Shown in pieces: positions 1-8,151 of a stretch of 35,874 nt of DNA (position 1 is the first letter of the stretch; the number at the start of each line of letters is the position of its first letter). Under the pieces are notes generated by a model. It did no database searches. It saw only the letters and a program-made list of their open reading frames with translations, and was not told the DNA's origin. The stretch is from assembly GCA_964577985.1 (NCBI GenBank), contig CAZOAR010000027.1:1-35874 (forward strand), in the 5' to 3' direction. This stretch comes from CAZOAR01 sp964577985. GTDB taxonomy: Bacteria > Gemmatimonadota > CAZMKB01 > CAZNLH01. Made by a program: the position numbers and the translations under genes.

Positions 1-1236
1 AGTGTGGTCATCGGCAGGGACACCCGGCCGTCCGGTGAGATGTGTCGTCACGCGCTCCTCTCGGGACTCCTTTACACGGGATGCGACGTATATGATCTGG
101 GGATCTGTCCCACCCCGACGGTCCTGCTTATGGTTGAGCAACTCGGAGCATCTGGTGGCGTGGCGATCACCGCAAGCCACAACCCGATCGAGTGGAACGC
201 ATTCAAGTTCGTGGGGGGCGACGGCACCTTCCTGGATGGGGAGGCGATGGAAAGGATGATCGCCGGGGTCGATGCGGTCGCCGGCGAAGCGGGAGCCGGG
301 ACAAGGACCGGCACCCTGCAGATCTTCCGGAAGGGTATCGAGCGGCACATCGAGGCTATCCTGGGGCTGGATCTGATCGACCTCGGGGAAATCCGCAGGC
401 GTAAGTTCAAGGTGGCTCTCGACTGTTGCAACGGCGCCGGCGCGGCTATGACGCCACGTCTGCTGGAGCGGATGGAATGCGAGGTCGTGCCGCTTTTCTG
501 CGAGCTCGATGGGAATTTTCAAAGGGGACCCGAGCCACTCGCGGAAAACCTGGGAAGGCTCGCGGAGCTTGTGAGAGAAAGCGGCGCCGATGTCGGCATG
601 GCCCACGATCCGGATGCGGACAGGCTGGCACTGGTTGACGAGACCGGCCGACCTCTCGGTGAGGAGATGACACTGGCCCTGGTGGTCAGGAGTGTCCTCG
701 GCAAAAAGAAGGGGCCCGTGGCGACGAACCTGTCAACCTCGATGATGATCGACGATATCGCCGCAGAGTACGGGGTGGACGTCCACAGGACGCGTGTGGG
801 CGAGATAAATGTCTCACGTCGTCTCTCGAAGACGGGTGGTGTGATCGGTGGAGAGGGCAATGGGGGTGTGATCCTCCCGGAGCTTCACTATACGAGAGAC
901 GCACCGCTGGGTGTGGCACTCATATTGCAATACATGGCGGAAACGGGGCGAACGCCGAGTTCTCTGGCTTCCGACCTCGCCGGTTATGTCATGATGAAGG
1001 GGAAGGTGTCGCTGCAGGGCGACGGTGTCGTTGATTTCGACAGGATCAGGGACTCGCGCCCGGACGCGAACGTTGACGAGCAGGATGGCTTGAAGCTCAT
1101 CTGGGATGGGCAGTGGGTCCACGTGAGGAAGTCGGGGACCGAACCGATCGTCCGTATCATAGTCGAGGCGCGCGGTGAGGAGAGAGCGAGAGAGCTTTAC
1201 GATGAATTCAGAGATATGATAGAAGGTAAGTGCTGA
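1..1236 (+). CDS. glmM: Phosphoglucosamine mutase (phosphohexomutase family), 5' end cut off by the window
   Basis: Converts glucosamine-6-phosphate to glucosamine-1-phosphate in the cytoplasm, on the way to UDP-GlcNAc for peptidoglycan and LPS. The visible part is about 411 residues. The reading frame is already open at base 1, so roughly the first 30-40 residues lie outside the window; the GTG at base 4 is internal. Alpha-D-phosphohexomutase landmarks appear in order: the phosphoserine loop TASHNP near residue 59, the metal-binding loop DPDADR near 203, the sugar-binding GEGNGG near 284, and the phosphate-binding RKSGTEP near the C-terminus. The family also includes phosphomannomutase and phosphoglucomutase, which motifs alone do not separate. 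The immediately following glmS strongly favours GlmM. Confidence 0.87.
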   Translation, partial: SVVIGRDTRPSGEMCRHALLSGLLYTGCDVYDLGICPTPTVLLMVEQLGASGGVAITASHNPIEWNAFKFVGGDGTFLDGEAMERMIAGVDAVAGEAGAGTRTGTLQIFRKGIERHIEAILGLDLIDLGEIRRRKFKVALDCCNGAGAAMTPRLLERMECEVVPLFCELDGNFQRGPEPLAENLGRLAELVRESGADVGMAHDPDADRLALVDETGRPLGEEMTLALVVRSVLGKKKGPVATNLSTSMMIDDIAAEYGVDVHRTRVGEINVSRRLSKTGGVIGGEGNGGVILPELHYTRDAPLGVALILQYMAETGRTPSSLASDLAGYVMMKGKVSLQGDGVVDFDRIRDSRPDANVDEQDGLKLIWDGQWVHVRKSGTEPIVRIIVEARGEERARELYDEFRDMIEGKC

Positions 1237-1291
1237 GCGATATTTCACGAGATCTCCCATCGTGGTCGCAGATCCGGAAAGGGTTTAACAG

Positions 1292-3121
1292 ATGTGCGGG
1301 ATTGTTGGATATATAGGAACAAGTCAGGCCAGGGACATACTCCTCGAGGGGATAAAGAAGCTGGAGTACCGCGGTTATGATTCCGCGGGTATCTCGATAC
1401 TCAATGACGGACGCATAACGACCATAAAAAGACCCGGCAAGATAGCGGAGCTCGAGCGGGATCTTGGAGAAGAGGATCTGCGCGGAACGATCGGTATCGC
1501 GCATACACGCTGGGCGACTCACGGATATCCAAGCAGGGAGAACGCGCACCCGCACTCGGACTGCACAGGGTCGATCTCGCTGGTCCATAACGGCATCATA
1601 GAGAACTTCTCCGCGCTCAAGGAGATGCTGGTGGAACTGGGCCATCACTTCAAGACGGAGACCGATTCGGAAGTGCTGGCCCACCTTATCGAGGAGGAAT
1701 TCTACGACAACCTTGAGAGCGCTGTTCAGAGGGCCCTGAGAAGGGTGGAGGGCACCTACGGCATAGCTGTAATCTCGAGCGAGGATCCGAACAAGATCGT
1801 GGCGGCAAGGCTCGGGAGTCCGCTGGTGATAGGACTTGCCAATGGTGATCTAATCCTGGCGTCCGACTGCTCTGCCATCGCTCTTCACACGAAGCAGGTC
1901 ATTTATCTCGACGATGGTGAGATGGCGATCCTGACGCGGGGCGGTTACACCACGACCGATCTGGACAACACTGCCGTTACCAAGGAGGTGGAGGAGATTT
2001 CCTGGGACATAAAGGAGATCGAGAAGGGCGGGTTCGATCATTTCATGCTCAAGGAGATCTTCGAGCAGCCCGAGTCTCTGGAGAATTCGATGCGGGGGAG
2101 GCTGGTCTTCGATACCGGAGGCGTGAAGGTGGGAGGCCTCAACCTCGCCGAAGATGAGCTGAGGGGAATCAACCGTATTGTGATAACTGCATGCGGGACT
2201 TCGTGGCACGCAGCGCTGATAGGTGAGTACATGCTCGAAGAGATCGCACGGATACCGGTCGAGGTGGAATACGCGTCCGAGTTTCGATACAGGAATCCCG
2301 TGGTTGATGAACACACGCTCGTGGTGGTGATCAGCCAGTCGGGCGAGACGGCGGACACGCTGGCCGCCATGAGAGAGGCTCAGGCAAAGGGAGCAAGGAT
2401 TGTCGGGATATGTAACGTCGTGGGCAGCACCATTGCGAGAGAGGCGAGCGCCGGTATTTATATCCATGCGGGCCCCGAGATCGGCGTGGCGTCGACGAAG
2501 GCGTTCACGAGCCAGATCGTAGTGTTGACGATTCTTACGCTCCTCTTCGGCCGCCTGAGGAAAATCCCGATGGAGGAGGGCCAGAGGATAATCAGCGCTC
2601 TGATCGAGATCCCGTCGCTCGTCGGAGAGATCCTCAAGAACAAGAGTGACGAGATACGGGAGCTGGCTCAGCAGTATTACCAGTCCTCGAACTTCCTCTA
2701 CCTTGGTCGGGGATACAACTTCCCCGTAGCCCTCGAGGGCGCACTGAAGCTGAAGGAGATATCGTATATCCACGCGGAGGGTTATCCAGCGGCGGAAATG
2801 AAGCATGGTCCAATCGCGCTGATCGACGAGAATATGCCGGTCGTGGTGATCGCCACGAAGGATTCCGTCTACAAGAAAGTGCTGAGCAACATAGAGGAGG
2901 TCAAGGTCAGGCGGGGGAGGGTCATCGCGGTTGCGAATGAGGATGACAAGGAGATAGCGAGCCTGGTCGATCACGTTATCACGGTGCCGGAGACCCTGAA
3001 CATCCTTACTCCACTACTGACGATTGTCCCCCTCCAGCTTCTGGCTTATCATATAGCGGTGTTGCGGGGGTGTGACGTCGATAAGCCCAGAAATCTCGCC
3101 AAGAGCGTCACTGTCGAGTAG
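1292..3121 (+). CDS. glmS: Glutamine--fructose-6-phosphate aminotransferase (isomerizing)
   Basis: Makes glucosamine-6-phosphate from fructose-6-phosphate and glutamine, the committed step of hexosamine synthesis, and supplies the substrate for the preceding glmM. It is 609 residues, the normal family length. The N-terminal glutaminase domain (about 1-220) begins MCGIVGYIG, leaving Cys2 as the nucleophile after Met removal. Two SIS isomerase domains follow (about 285-425 and 455-600), with the sugar-phosphate loops SQSGETADT and CGTSWHAA visible. The conserved end DKPRNLAKSVTVE is intact. The gap to glmM is only 55 bases, so the two are probably co-transcribed and there is no room for a glmS ribozyme. 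Confidence 0.97.
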   Translation: MCGIVGYIGTSQARDILLEGIKKLEYRGYDSAGISILNDGRITTIKRPGKIAELERDLGEEDLRGTIGIAHTRWATHGYPSRENAHPHSDCTGSISLVHNGIIENFSALKEMLVELGHHFKTETDSEVLAHLIEEEFYDNLESAVQRALRRVEGTYGIAVISSEDPNKIVAARLGSPLVIGLANGDLILASDCSAIALHTKQVIYLDDGEMAILTRGGYTTTDLDNTAVTKEVEEISWDIKEIEKGGFDHFMLKEIFEQPESLENSMRGRLVFDTGGVKVGGLNLAEDELRGINRIVITACGTSWHAALIGEYMLEEIARIPVEVEYASEFRYRNPVVDEHTLVVVISQSGETADTLAAMREAQAKGARIVGICNVVGSTIAREASAGIYIHAGPEIGVASTKAFTSQIVVLTILTLLFGRLRKIPMEEGQRIISALIEIPSLVGEILKNKSDEIRELAQQYYQSSNFLYLGRGYNFPVALEGALKLKEISYIHAEGYPAAEMKHGPIALIDENMPVVVIATKDSVYKKVLSNIEEVKVRRGRVIAVANEDDKEIASLVDHVITVPETLNILTPLLTIVPLQLLAYHIAVLRGCDVDKPRNLAKSVTVE

Positions 3122-3213
3122 CGCGGCGTTTCCACAAGAGAGCGGCGAGTGAGTCTGCCTCTTTCCCGGGGTGGGCAGTCTGCTCGGCAGATCCATTCAG
3201 CCTCGCGGGTGAT

Positions 3214-3651
3214 ATGAAGATAGTCCTTCAGCGGGTTACAAGCGCATCCGTCCTCGTGGAGGGTGGCATCGTGGGCGAAATAGCCCATGGCATGCTGCTG
3301 CTGATCGGGATCAGCGGGGACGAGAAACCGGAAGACATGGAGTGGCTCGCGGAGAAGTGCGTCAACCTGCGGGTCTTTCCCGACGCCGAGGAGAAGATGA
3401 ACAAATCGCTCCTTGATGTCGACGGAGAGATCCTTGCAGTGTCGCAGTTTACGCTCTATGGTGACTGTCAGAAGGGCAGAAGGCCCAGCTTCACAGGCGC
3501 CGCCTCGGCCGATCTGGCGAGCTTCATCTTTGATACGTTCATCGGGCTCCTTCGTGGCAAGGGTGTCAACGTGGAGACCGGCATATTCGGTGAGATGATG
3601 GAGGTCCGCCTGGTCAACGACGGCCCTGTGACGCTGATCCTGGAGAGGTGA
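3214..3651 (+). CDS. dtd: D-aminoacyl-tRNA deacylase
   Basis: Hydrolyses D-amino acids (and glycine from tRNA-Ala) off mischarged tRNAs in the cytoplasm. It is 145 residues, the standard DTD length, and starts MKIVLQRVTSASV. Active-site motifs are present: SQFTLYGDCQKGRRPSF in the middle and the Gly-cisPro loop NDGPVTL at the C-terminus. The 92-base gap after glmS holds no obvious promoter, so it probably continues that operon. Its stop codon overlaps the GTG start of the following maf gene, which suggests translational coupling. Confidence 0.95.
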   Translation: MKIVLQRVTSASVLVEGGIVGEIAHGMLLLIGISGDEKPEDMEWLAEKCVNLRVFPDAEEKMNKSLLDVDGEILAVSQFTLYGDCQKGRRPSFTGAASADLASFIFDTFIGLLRGKGVNVETGIFGEMMEVRLVNDGPVTLILER

Positions 3652-4265
3652 GAGTGAAGCCACCGCCGAGTCAGTCCCTGCTCCTCGCGTCGAGCTCGCC
3701 GAGGCGAGGCAATATCCTCGACATGCTGGGTATAGCGCACACCGTCGTCGAGCCCGTGACCGATGAGGAGAATCCCCCACTGCCGCCGGTCTCGATCGTC
3801 CGGTATCTGTCGAGGAAGAAAGCGGAATCGGTAGCCCCGGGTGCGGGAGATGAGCTTGTACTGTCGGCCGACACGGTAGTCGTTCTGAAAGGCGGCGTCA
3901 TCGGAAAGCCGGTCTCACGGGATGATGCGAAGGATATGCTGACGCGGCTCTCCGGGGAATGGCACAACGTATACACAGGCGTGACGCTATTAGACCCTGC
4001 GGCGAAGAAGGTCATTTCCGGCGAGGAGATGACATCTGTCAAGTTCAGAGAACTCGACGGCGTTGAGATCGAGGATTATGTCTCCACGGGAGAGCCCTTT
4101 GACAAGGCTGGTGGTTATGGGATTCAGGGGAGGGGCTCGGCCCTTGTGGAACGCATCGACGGGTGTTACTACAACGTCGTGGGCCTTCCGGTGGCGAGGA
4201 TGCTCGGCATGCTGAAAGAACTCGGATACCGGTATGATCGTTCCGGGATCCGCCGGCTTGTTTGA
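3648..4265 (+). CDS. maf: Maf-like nucleoside triphosphate pyrophosphatase (dTTP/UTP type likely)
   Basis: A house-cleaning nucleotide pyrophosphatase that removes non-canonical or excess NTPs. It is about 205 residues, starting at a GTG overlapping the dtd stop; a second GTG at 3654 is an equally possible start two codons later. The family signatures are the N-terminal phosphate loop LLASSSPRRGNIL, the catalytic SADTVV around residue 75, and the C-terminal GGYGIQGRGS segment. The SSSPRR and GIQG motifs fit the YhdE (dTTP/UTP) branch rather than YceF, but that assignment is inferred from memory of the subfamilies. Confidence 0.92.
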   Translation: MRVKPPPSQSLLLASSSPRRGNILDMLGIAHTVVEPVTDEENPPLPPVSIVRYLSRKKAESVAPGAGDELVLSADTVVVLKGGVIGKPVSRDDAKDMLTRLSGEWHNVYTGVTLLDPAAKKVISGEEMTSVKFRELDGVEIEDYVSTGEPFDKAGGYGIQGRGSALVERIDGCYYNVVGLPVARMLGMLKELGYRYDRSGIRRLV

Positions 4266-4308
4266 ATGTGCCACGGGTGGATAGTCAATCCGGCAGTGAC
4301 AGGAGTAG

Positions 4309-5355
4309 ATGATGACGGTAAAGACGATTGAATGGGCGGGCGACAGCGTGAGGATGATCGATCAGACGCTGCTACCGCTGGAAGTGAAATATCTCGAGCT
4401 GGCGACGGTGGAGGAGATAGCGCATGCCATCAGGATCCTGCAGGTGCGCGGGGCGCCGGCGATCGGTGTAGCGGCGGGAATGGGCATGGTACTCGGTCTC
4501 AAGCCTCATGCGTGCCTGGACGAGGATGCCTTCTTTGCGAAGCTTACCGGGGTGAAGGAGTACCTTGCGTCTACCAGGCCGACTGCCGTGAATCTGTTCT
4601 GGGCGCTGGAGAGGATGGAGAGTGTGGCGCTGGAGAACAGGGGGAAGGGGAGCGAGGAGATTCTCAATGTGCTGAAAGAGGAGTCCCGTGCGATTCTCGA
4701 GGAGGATCGCCGGATGTGCCGTATGATAGGAGAGCACACAGAGCCGCTGATCCGGGATGGATTTACTATGATGACTTACTGCAACGCGGGCGGGCTGGCG
4801 ACGAGCGAGCTCGGCACGGCCCTGGCCGGGATATACGTCGCCACGGAGTTGGGAAAGAGAGTAAGTGTTTATTCGTGTGAGACGCGGCCGCTGCTCCAGG
4901 GAGCCAGGCTCACGTCGTGGGAACTCCAGCAGGCGGGGATAGACGTGACATTGATATGCGACAACATGGCGGGGCATGTGATGCGGACAAGGGGTGTCGA
5001 CATGGTAATCGTAGGGGCGGACCGGATCGTCAGGAACGGTGATGTCGCGAACAAGATTGGCACGTATTCGCTTGCCATAGTGGCCGAGAAGCACGGGGTC
5101 CCCTTCTACGTAGCGGCGCCGATGTCGACGATCGACCAGGACATCAGGAGCGGAGAAGAGATACCGATAGAGGAGCGTGATCCGAAGGAGGTCACGGAGG
5201 GCTTCGGCAGGAGAACCGCCCCGAAGGGGGTCAAGGTCTTCAGTCCCGCCTTCGATGTCACCCCTTCCGCCCTGGTGCGCGGGATAATAACGGACAGGGG
5301 TGTCCTCCGGGCTCCCTATGAAGTCTCGATAACAAGGGTCCTTGGAGAAGGCTGA
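4309..5355 (+). CDS. mtnA: S-methyl-5-thioribose-1-phosphate isomerase
   Basis: Isomerises methylthioribose-1-phosphate to methylthioribulose-1-phosphate in the methionine salvage pathway. It is 348 residues, typical for the eIF2B-alpha/MtnA family. The catalytic pair is visible as Cys158 in TYCNAGGLAT and Asp238 in GADRIVRNGDVANKIGT; the N-terminal VRGAPAIGVAAG motif is also present. No other methionine-salvage gene is in the window, so the pathway must be completed elsewhere or be partial. Its last bases overlap the start of the histidine kinase gene, a physical coupling that need not be functional. Confidence 0.95.
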   Translation: MMTVKTIEWAGDSVRMIDQTLLPLEVKYLELATVEEIAHAIRILQVRGAPAIGVAAGMGMVLGLKPHACLDEDAFFAKLTGVKEYLASTRPTAVNLFWALERMESVALENRGKGSEEILNVLKEESRAILEEDRRMCRMIGEHTEPLIRDGFTMMTYCNAGGLATSELGTALAGIYVATELGKRVSVYSCETRPLLQGARLTSWELQQAGIDVTLICDNMAGHVMRTRGVDMVIVGADRIVRNGDVANKIGTYSLAIVAEKHGVPFYVAAPMSTIDQDIRSGEEIPIEERDPKEVTEGFGRRTAPKGVKVFSPAFDVTPSALVRGIITDRGVLRAPYEVSITRVLGEG

Positions 5356-6461
5356 TGCCCGAGAGGATAGGTGGCCGAGGAGTCACGCGGGCGGCACTGA
5401 TCGCCATCTGCGTCCTTTTCGTCACACTCCTGCACTATACGACACCGACGAGCAGGATCGTATACCATGAGGTATACAACCGGCTCTATTATATCCCCAT
5501 CATACTGGGGGCGTTTTTCTACGGCATCCGCGGTGGGCTCGGTGTCTCCATCCTTGTCAGCCTCATCTTCATTCCTCACATCTTCGTCGACTGGGGCGGT
5601 ATGATAGCCAGCAATGCCAACATGCTGACGGAGGTCTTTCTCTACAATGTGGTAGGTGTCATTACTGGTCTTCTTGTGTCGGCCGAGAACCGCTACAGAG
5701 AGAGACTGGAGGAGACGGGTGACAGACTACGTGAATCTCTCGAGGAACTGCAGGAGAAGACAGGCATGCTGATCCAGCGCGAGGAAGAACTCAGGCAATC
5801 CGAGCGACTCTCCCTCCTTGGAGAGATGTCGGCTATGATGGCCCACGAGATCCGCAATCCGCTCGGGTCGATAAAGGGTGCCGCGGAGATATTGTCCGAC
5901 AGCTTCAGTGAGGGCGACGAGGGCTACCGGTACACGCAGATACTCGTAAAAGAGGTGGACCGCCTGAATAATGTGATCGACAATTTCATCCGAGTCGGAT
6001 CGGCCCGCAAAGAAGAGCGCGTGTCGGTCAACATCAATGAGCTGCTGGATGAGCTCCTCTTCTTTTTCGAGAGGATGGCGGCACAGAAGGGGATAAGCAT
6101 CGACGCGATTTGCGATCCTGATCTGCCCGTTGTCAACGCGAATCCCAATCAGCTCAGACAGGCGTTTATGAACCTCGTTCTCAACTCCGTACACGCCATG
6201 GGGAAGGAGGGCAGGCTGATCGTCTCGACCGCGGCGGCGCGGGACGGGATCGAAGTGAGGTTCGAGGATACGGGTGCGGGTATTTCCCGTGAAGAGATGT
6301 CGAGACTCTTCGAGCCCTTTTACACGACCAGGGATTCGGGGACCGGCCTGGGCCTTACAATCACGAAGCGGATAGTAGAGAACCACGATGGACATATTGT
6401 TATCGAATCCGATGTTGGAAAAGGGACAAAGGTAGTTGTGTCTCTGCCGACCGGGAGATAG
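5355..6461 (+). CDS. Membrane-embedded sensor histidine kinase (NtrB/ZraS-like catalytic core)
   Basis: A 368-residue kinase that should phosphorylate the response regulator encoded 9 bases downstream. The first ~115 residues form about four hydrophobic segments (near 11-28, 46-64, 66-84 and 95-112) with only short connecting loops. A short coiled coil follows, then the dimerisation/phosphoacceptor domain with His164 in MAHEIRNPLGS, and a HATPase_c domain with the N box (NLVLNSVHAMG), G1 (DTGAGI) and G2 (GTGLGLTI). There is no large periplasmic sensor domain and no PAS domain, unlike CusS or ZraS. The input is therefore likely sensed in or at the membrane. The neighbouring sigma-54 promoter and metal pump suggest copper or silver stress as the signal; this is inference from context. 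Confidence 0.92.
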   Translation: MPERIGGRGVTRAALIAICVLFVTLLHYTTPTSRIVYHEVYNRLYYIPIILGAFFYGIRGGLGVSILVSLIFIPHIFVDWGGMIASNANMLTEVFLYNVVGVITGLLVSAENRYRERLEETGDRLRESLEELQEKTGMLIQREEELRQSERLSLLGEMSAMMAHEIRNPLGSIKGAAEILSDSFSEGDEGYRYTQILVKEVDRLNNVIDNFIRVGSARKEERVSVNINELLDELLFFFERMAAQKGISIDAICDPDLPVVNANPNQLRQAFMNLVLNSVHAMGKEGRLIVSTAAARDGIEVRFEDTGAGISREEMSRLFEPFYTTRDSGTGLGLTITKRIVENHDGHIVIESDVGKGTKVVVSLPTGR

Positions 6462-6470
6462 AGTAGAATA

Positions 6471-7820
6471 ATGCCCGACAAGAGACGAATCCTGCTGGTC
6501 GATGACGATGACAGCCTCAGGGAGATCCTCAGCGCCCACCTCCTAAAAGGTGGCTATGATGTGGTCGCCATGGGGAGGCCTCTGGAAGCCCTCACAGCCC
6601 TGAAGGCAGGCACTTTCGACCTCCTCGTGAGCGATATAAGAATGGAGGAGCTCGACGGGATATCGCTCCTGAAGAAGGCGAGGATCGCGGCCCCCGGTCT
6701 TCCCGTCATAATGATCACGGGCCATGGCGCAATCGAGTCGGCCGTCGAGGCGATGAGACAGGGCGCGTTCGACTATGTGACGAAGCCGGTCGGCAGGGAG
6801 GAATTCCTCCACATCGTCGGGAATGCCCTTCGCCTGAGGGAACTCGAATCGGAGAACGTCAGGCTGCACGATGAACTGAAGGAGAAATACCGGTTCGGCC
6901 AGGTGATAGGCAAGGGCGAGTCGATGGCCGGCGTGTTCTCGCTGATGAAAAAGGTGATCGACACGGACACGTCAGTACTTATCCGAGGAGAGAGCGGAAC
7001 GGGAAAGGAGCTGGTAGCGCGGGCCCTTCACTACAACGGTAATCGAGCGAAAGGGCCATTTATCGTAGTCAACTGTGCGTCGGTGCCCGACGGCCTGATG
7101 GAGAGCGAACTCTTCGGCCACGTCAAAGGGGCGTTCACGGGCGCACACAGGGACAGGGACGGAAAGTTCAGCCTCGCCAGCGGCGGGACGCTCTTCCTCG
7201 ATGAGATAGGAGACCTCAAGATCGATCTCCAGGCGAAACTCCTTCGTGTGCTCCAGGAAGGAGAGGTGGAACGGCTGGGAGAGGGTGTGCCGCGGGTAGT
7301 GGACGTAAGGGTGATCGCGGCGACCCACCGAAACCTCGAAGAGATGATGCAGCACGGAGCTTTCCGTGAGGACCTCTTCTACAGGCTCTCCGTCTATCCA
7401 ATACCACTGCCTCCTCTGAGAGAAAGGAGAGATGATCTGCCCCTCCTGGTCGGCCACTTCATCGAAAAGCACGCCGCCGGTCGAGACGCGGGTTTCACGC
7501 CGGATGCGCTTGCGGCCCTCAAGAGTTATTCATGGCCCGGAAACGTGAGGGAACTCGAAAACGTCGTTGAGAGGGCACTGATCCTGGAGAAGGGGCCCGA
7601 CCTGGGCACCGACACGCTCCCCACGAGCATCAGTGGAGAGGCAGGTGGGTTCTTCCCCGGCGAAATCCCCGAAGAGGGGGTCGATCTCGAAGAGATAGAG
7701 AAAGAGTTGATACTGAAGGCCCTCGAAAAGGCGAGTGGAAATCAGACGAAGGCGGCCGGCTTTCTCGGCCTGACAAGACCCACCCTCATCTACCGCATGG
7801 AAAAATACGGCATCCGCTGA
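6471..7820 (+). CDS. Sigma-54-dependent response regulator (NtrC/ZraR family)
   Basis: A 449-residue transcription activator that remodels sigma-54 RNA polymerase. The receiver domain (about 1-120) has the acidic cluster DDDD near 11-14 and phosphoacceptor Asp55 in SDIRMEELDG. The AAA+ domain (about 143-375) has Walker A GESGTGKE at 173-180, the sigma-54-contacting GAFTGA loop at 220-225, Walker B FLDEIGDL, and the R-finger region PLRERRDDLP. A C-terminal Fis-type helix-turn-helix (ASGNQTKAAGFLGLTRPTLI) binds DNA. It is paired with the kinase just upstream. The -24/-12 promoter and inverted repeats immediately downstream make the efflux operon its most likely target. Confidence 0.96.
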   Translation: MPDKRRILLVDDDDSLREILSAHLLKGGYDVVAMGRPLEALTALKAGTFDLLVSDIRMEELDGISLLKKARIAAPGLPVIMITGHGAIESAVEAMRQGAFDYVTKPVGREEFLHIVGNALRLRELESENVRLHDELKEKYRFGQVIGKGESMAGVFSLMKKVIDTDTSVLIRGESGTGKELVARALHYNGNRAKGPFIVVNCASVPDGLMESELFGHVKGAFTGAHRDRDGKFSLASGGTLFLDEIGDLKIDLQAKLLRVLQEGEVERLGEGVPRVVDVRVIAATHRNLEEMMQHGAFREDLFYRLSVYPIPLPPLRERRDDLPLLVGHFIEKHAAGRDAGFTPDALAALKSYSWPGNVRELENVVERALILEKGPDLGTDTLPTSISGEAGGFFPGEIPEEGVDLEEIEKELILKALEKASGNQTKAAGFLGLTRPTLIYRMEKYGIR

Positions 7821-7852
7821 GCAGTCTCATATGCTCGATCCCCGGCCGACAT

Positions 7853-7868
7853 TGTAGGATATGCTACA
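7853..7868. promoter_or_regulatory. Inverted repeat TGTAG-N6-CTACA, possible activator site
   Basis: A 5-bp-arm inverted repeat lies 33 bases after the response-regulator stop and about 115 bases upstream of the sigma-54 promoter, within the normal range of enhancer-like sites for NtrC-family proteins. The arms are short, so this could be chance. Confidence 0.3.
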
Positions 7869-7892
7869 GGCAAAGGTTCCTCTATGCTTCAT

Positions 7893-7940
7893 ATATCACA
7901 CGATATAAACCTCTTAAGTATCTGGTGTGCATTGTGATAT
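7893..7940. promoter_or_regulatory. Paired half-sites ATATCACA ... TGTGATAT, candidate upstream activating sequence
   Basis: An exact 8-bp inverted repeat occupies 7893-7900 and 7933-7940. The half-sites start 40 bp apart, about four helical turns, in an AT-rich stretch 30-75 bp upstream of the -24 element. This position and geometry suit binding of the response regulator encoded just upstream as an oligomer. The sequence supports the repeat; the binding protein is inferred. Confidence 0.5.
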
Positions 7941-7967
7941 GGTGTCATAAAGCGGCGGCTCCATCCG

Positions 7968-7983
7968 CGGCACACCCCTTGCT
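7968..7983 (+). promoter_or_regulatory. Sigma-54 (-24/-12) promoter of the efflux operon
   Basis: CGGCACACCCCTTGCT matches the sigma-54 consensus TGGCACRNNNNTTGCW at 15 of 16 positions, only the first T differing. The invariant GG (7969-7970) and GC (7981-7982) are exactly 10 bases apart. Transcription should begin near 7994, giving a leader of about 155 bases before the channel gene. The preceding gene encodes a GAFTGA-containing sigma-54 activator, so promoter and activator are consistent. The rest of the 331-base gap (7821-8151) shows only the inverted repeats listed separately. Confidence 0.82.
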
Positions 7984-8151
7984 TTAGCGGAGGGCGACAA
8001 AGACGATTGGTTGTGCCAGGTCAGTGGCTGTGTCAGCAGCCGACGCTCCATGCTGTTCCTGGCAGGTCGGCGGTAACAGGTAGCGCGCGGATTACAAGTC
8101 TGTATCGAGACCGGTCAAGGGGAGCTGCCGCAGAAACGAGGAGGTGAAATC

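Noticed and set aside
1237..1291. glmS ribozyme upstream of glmS
   Set aside because: Only 55 bases are available and no ribozyme core is visible.
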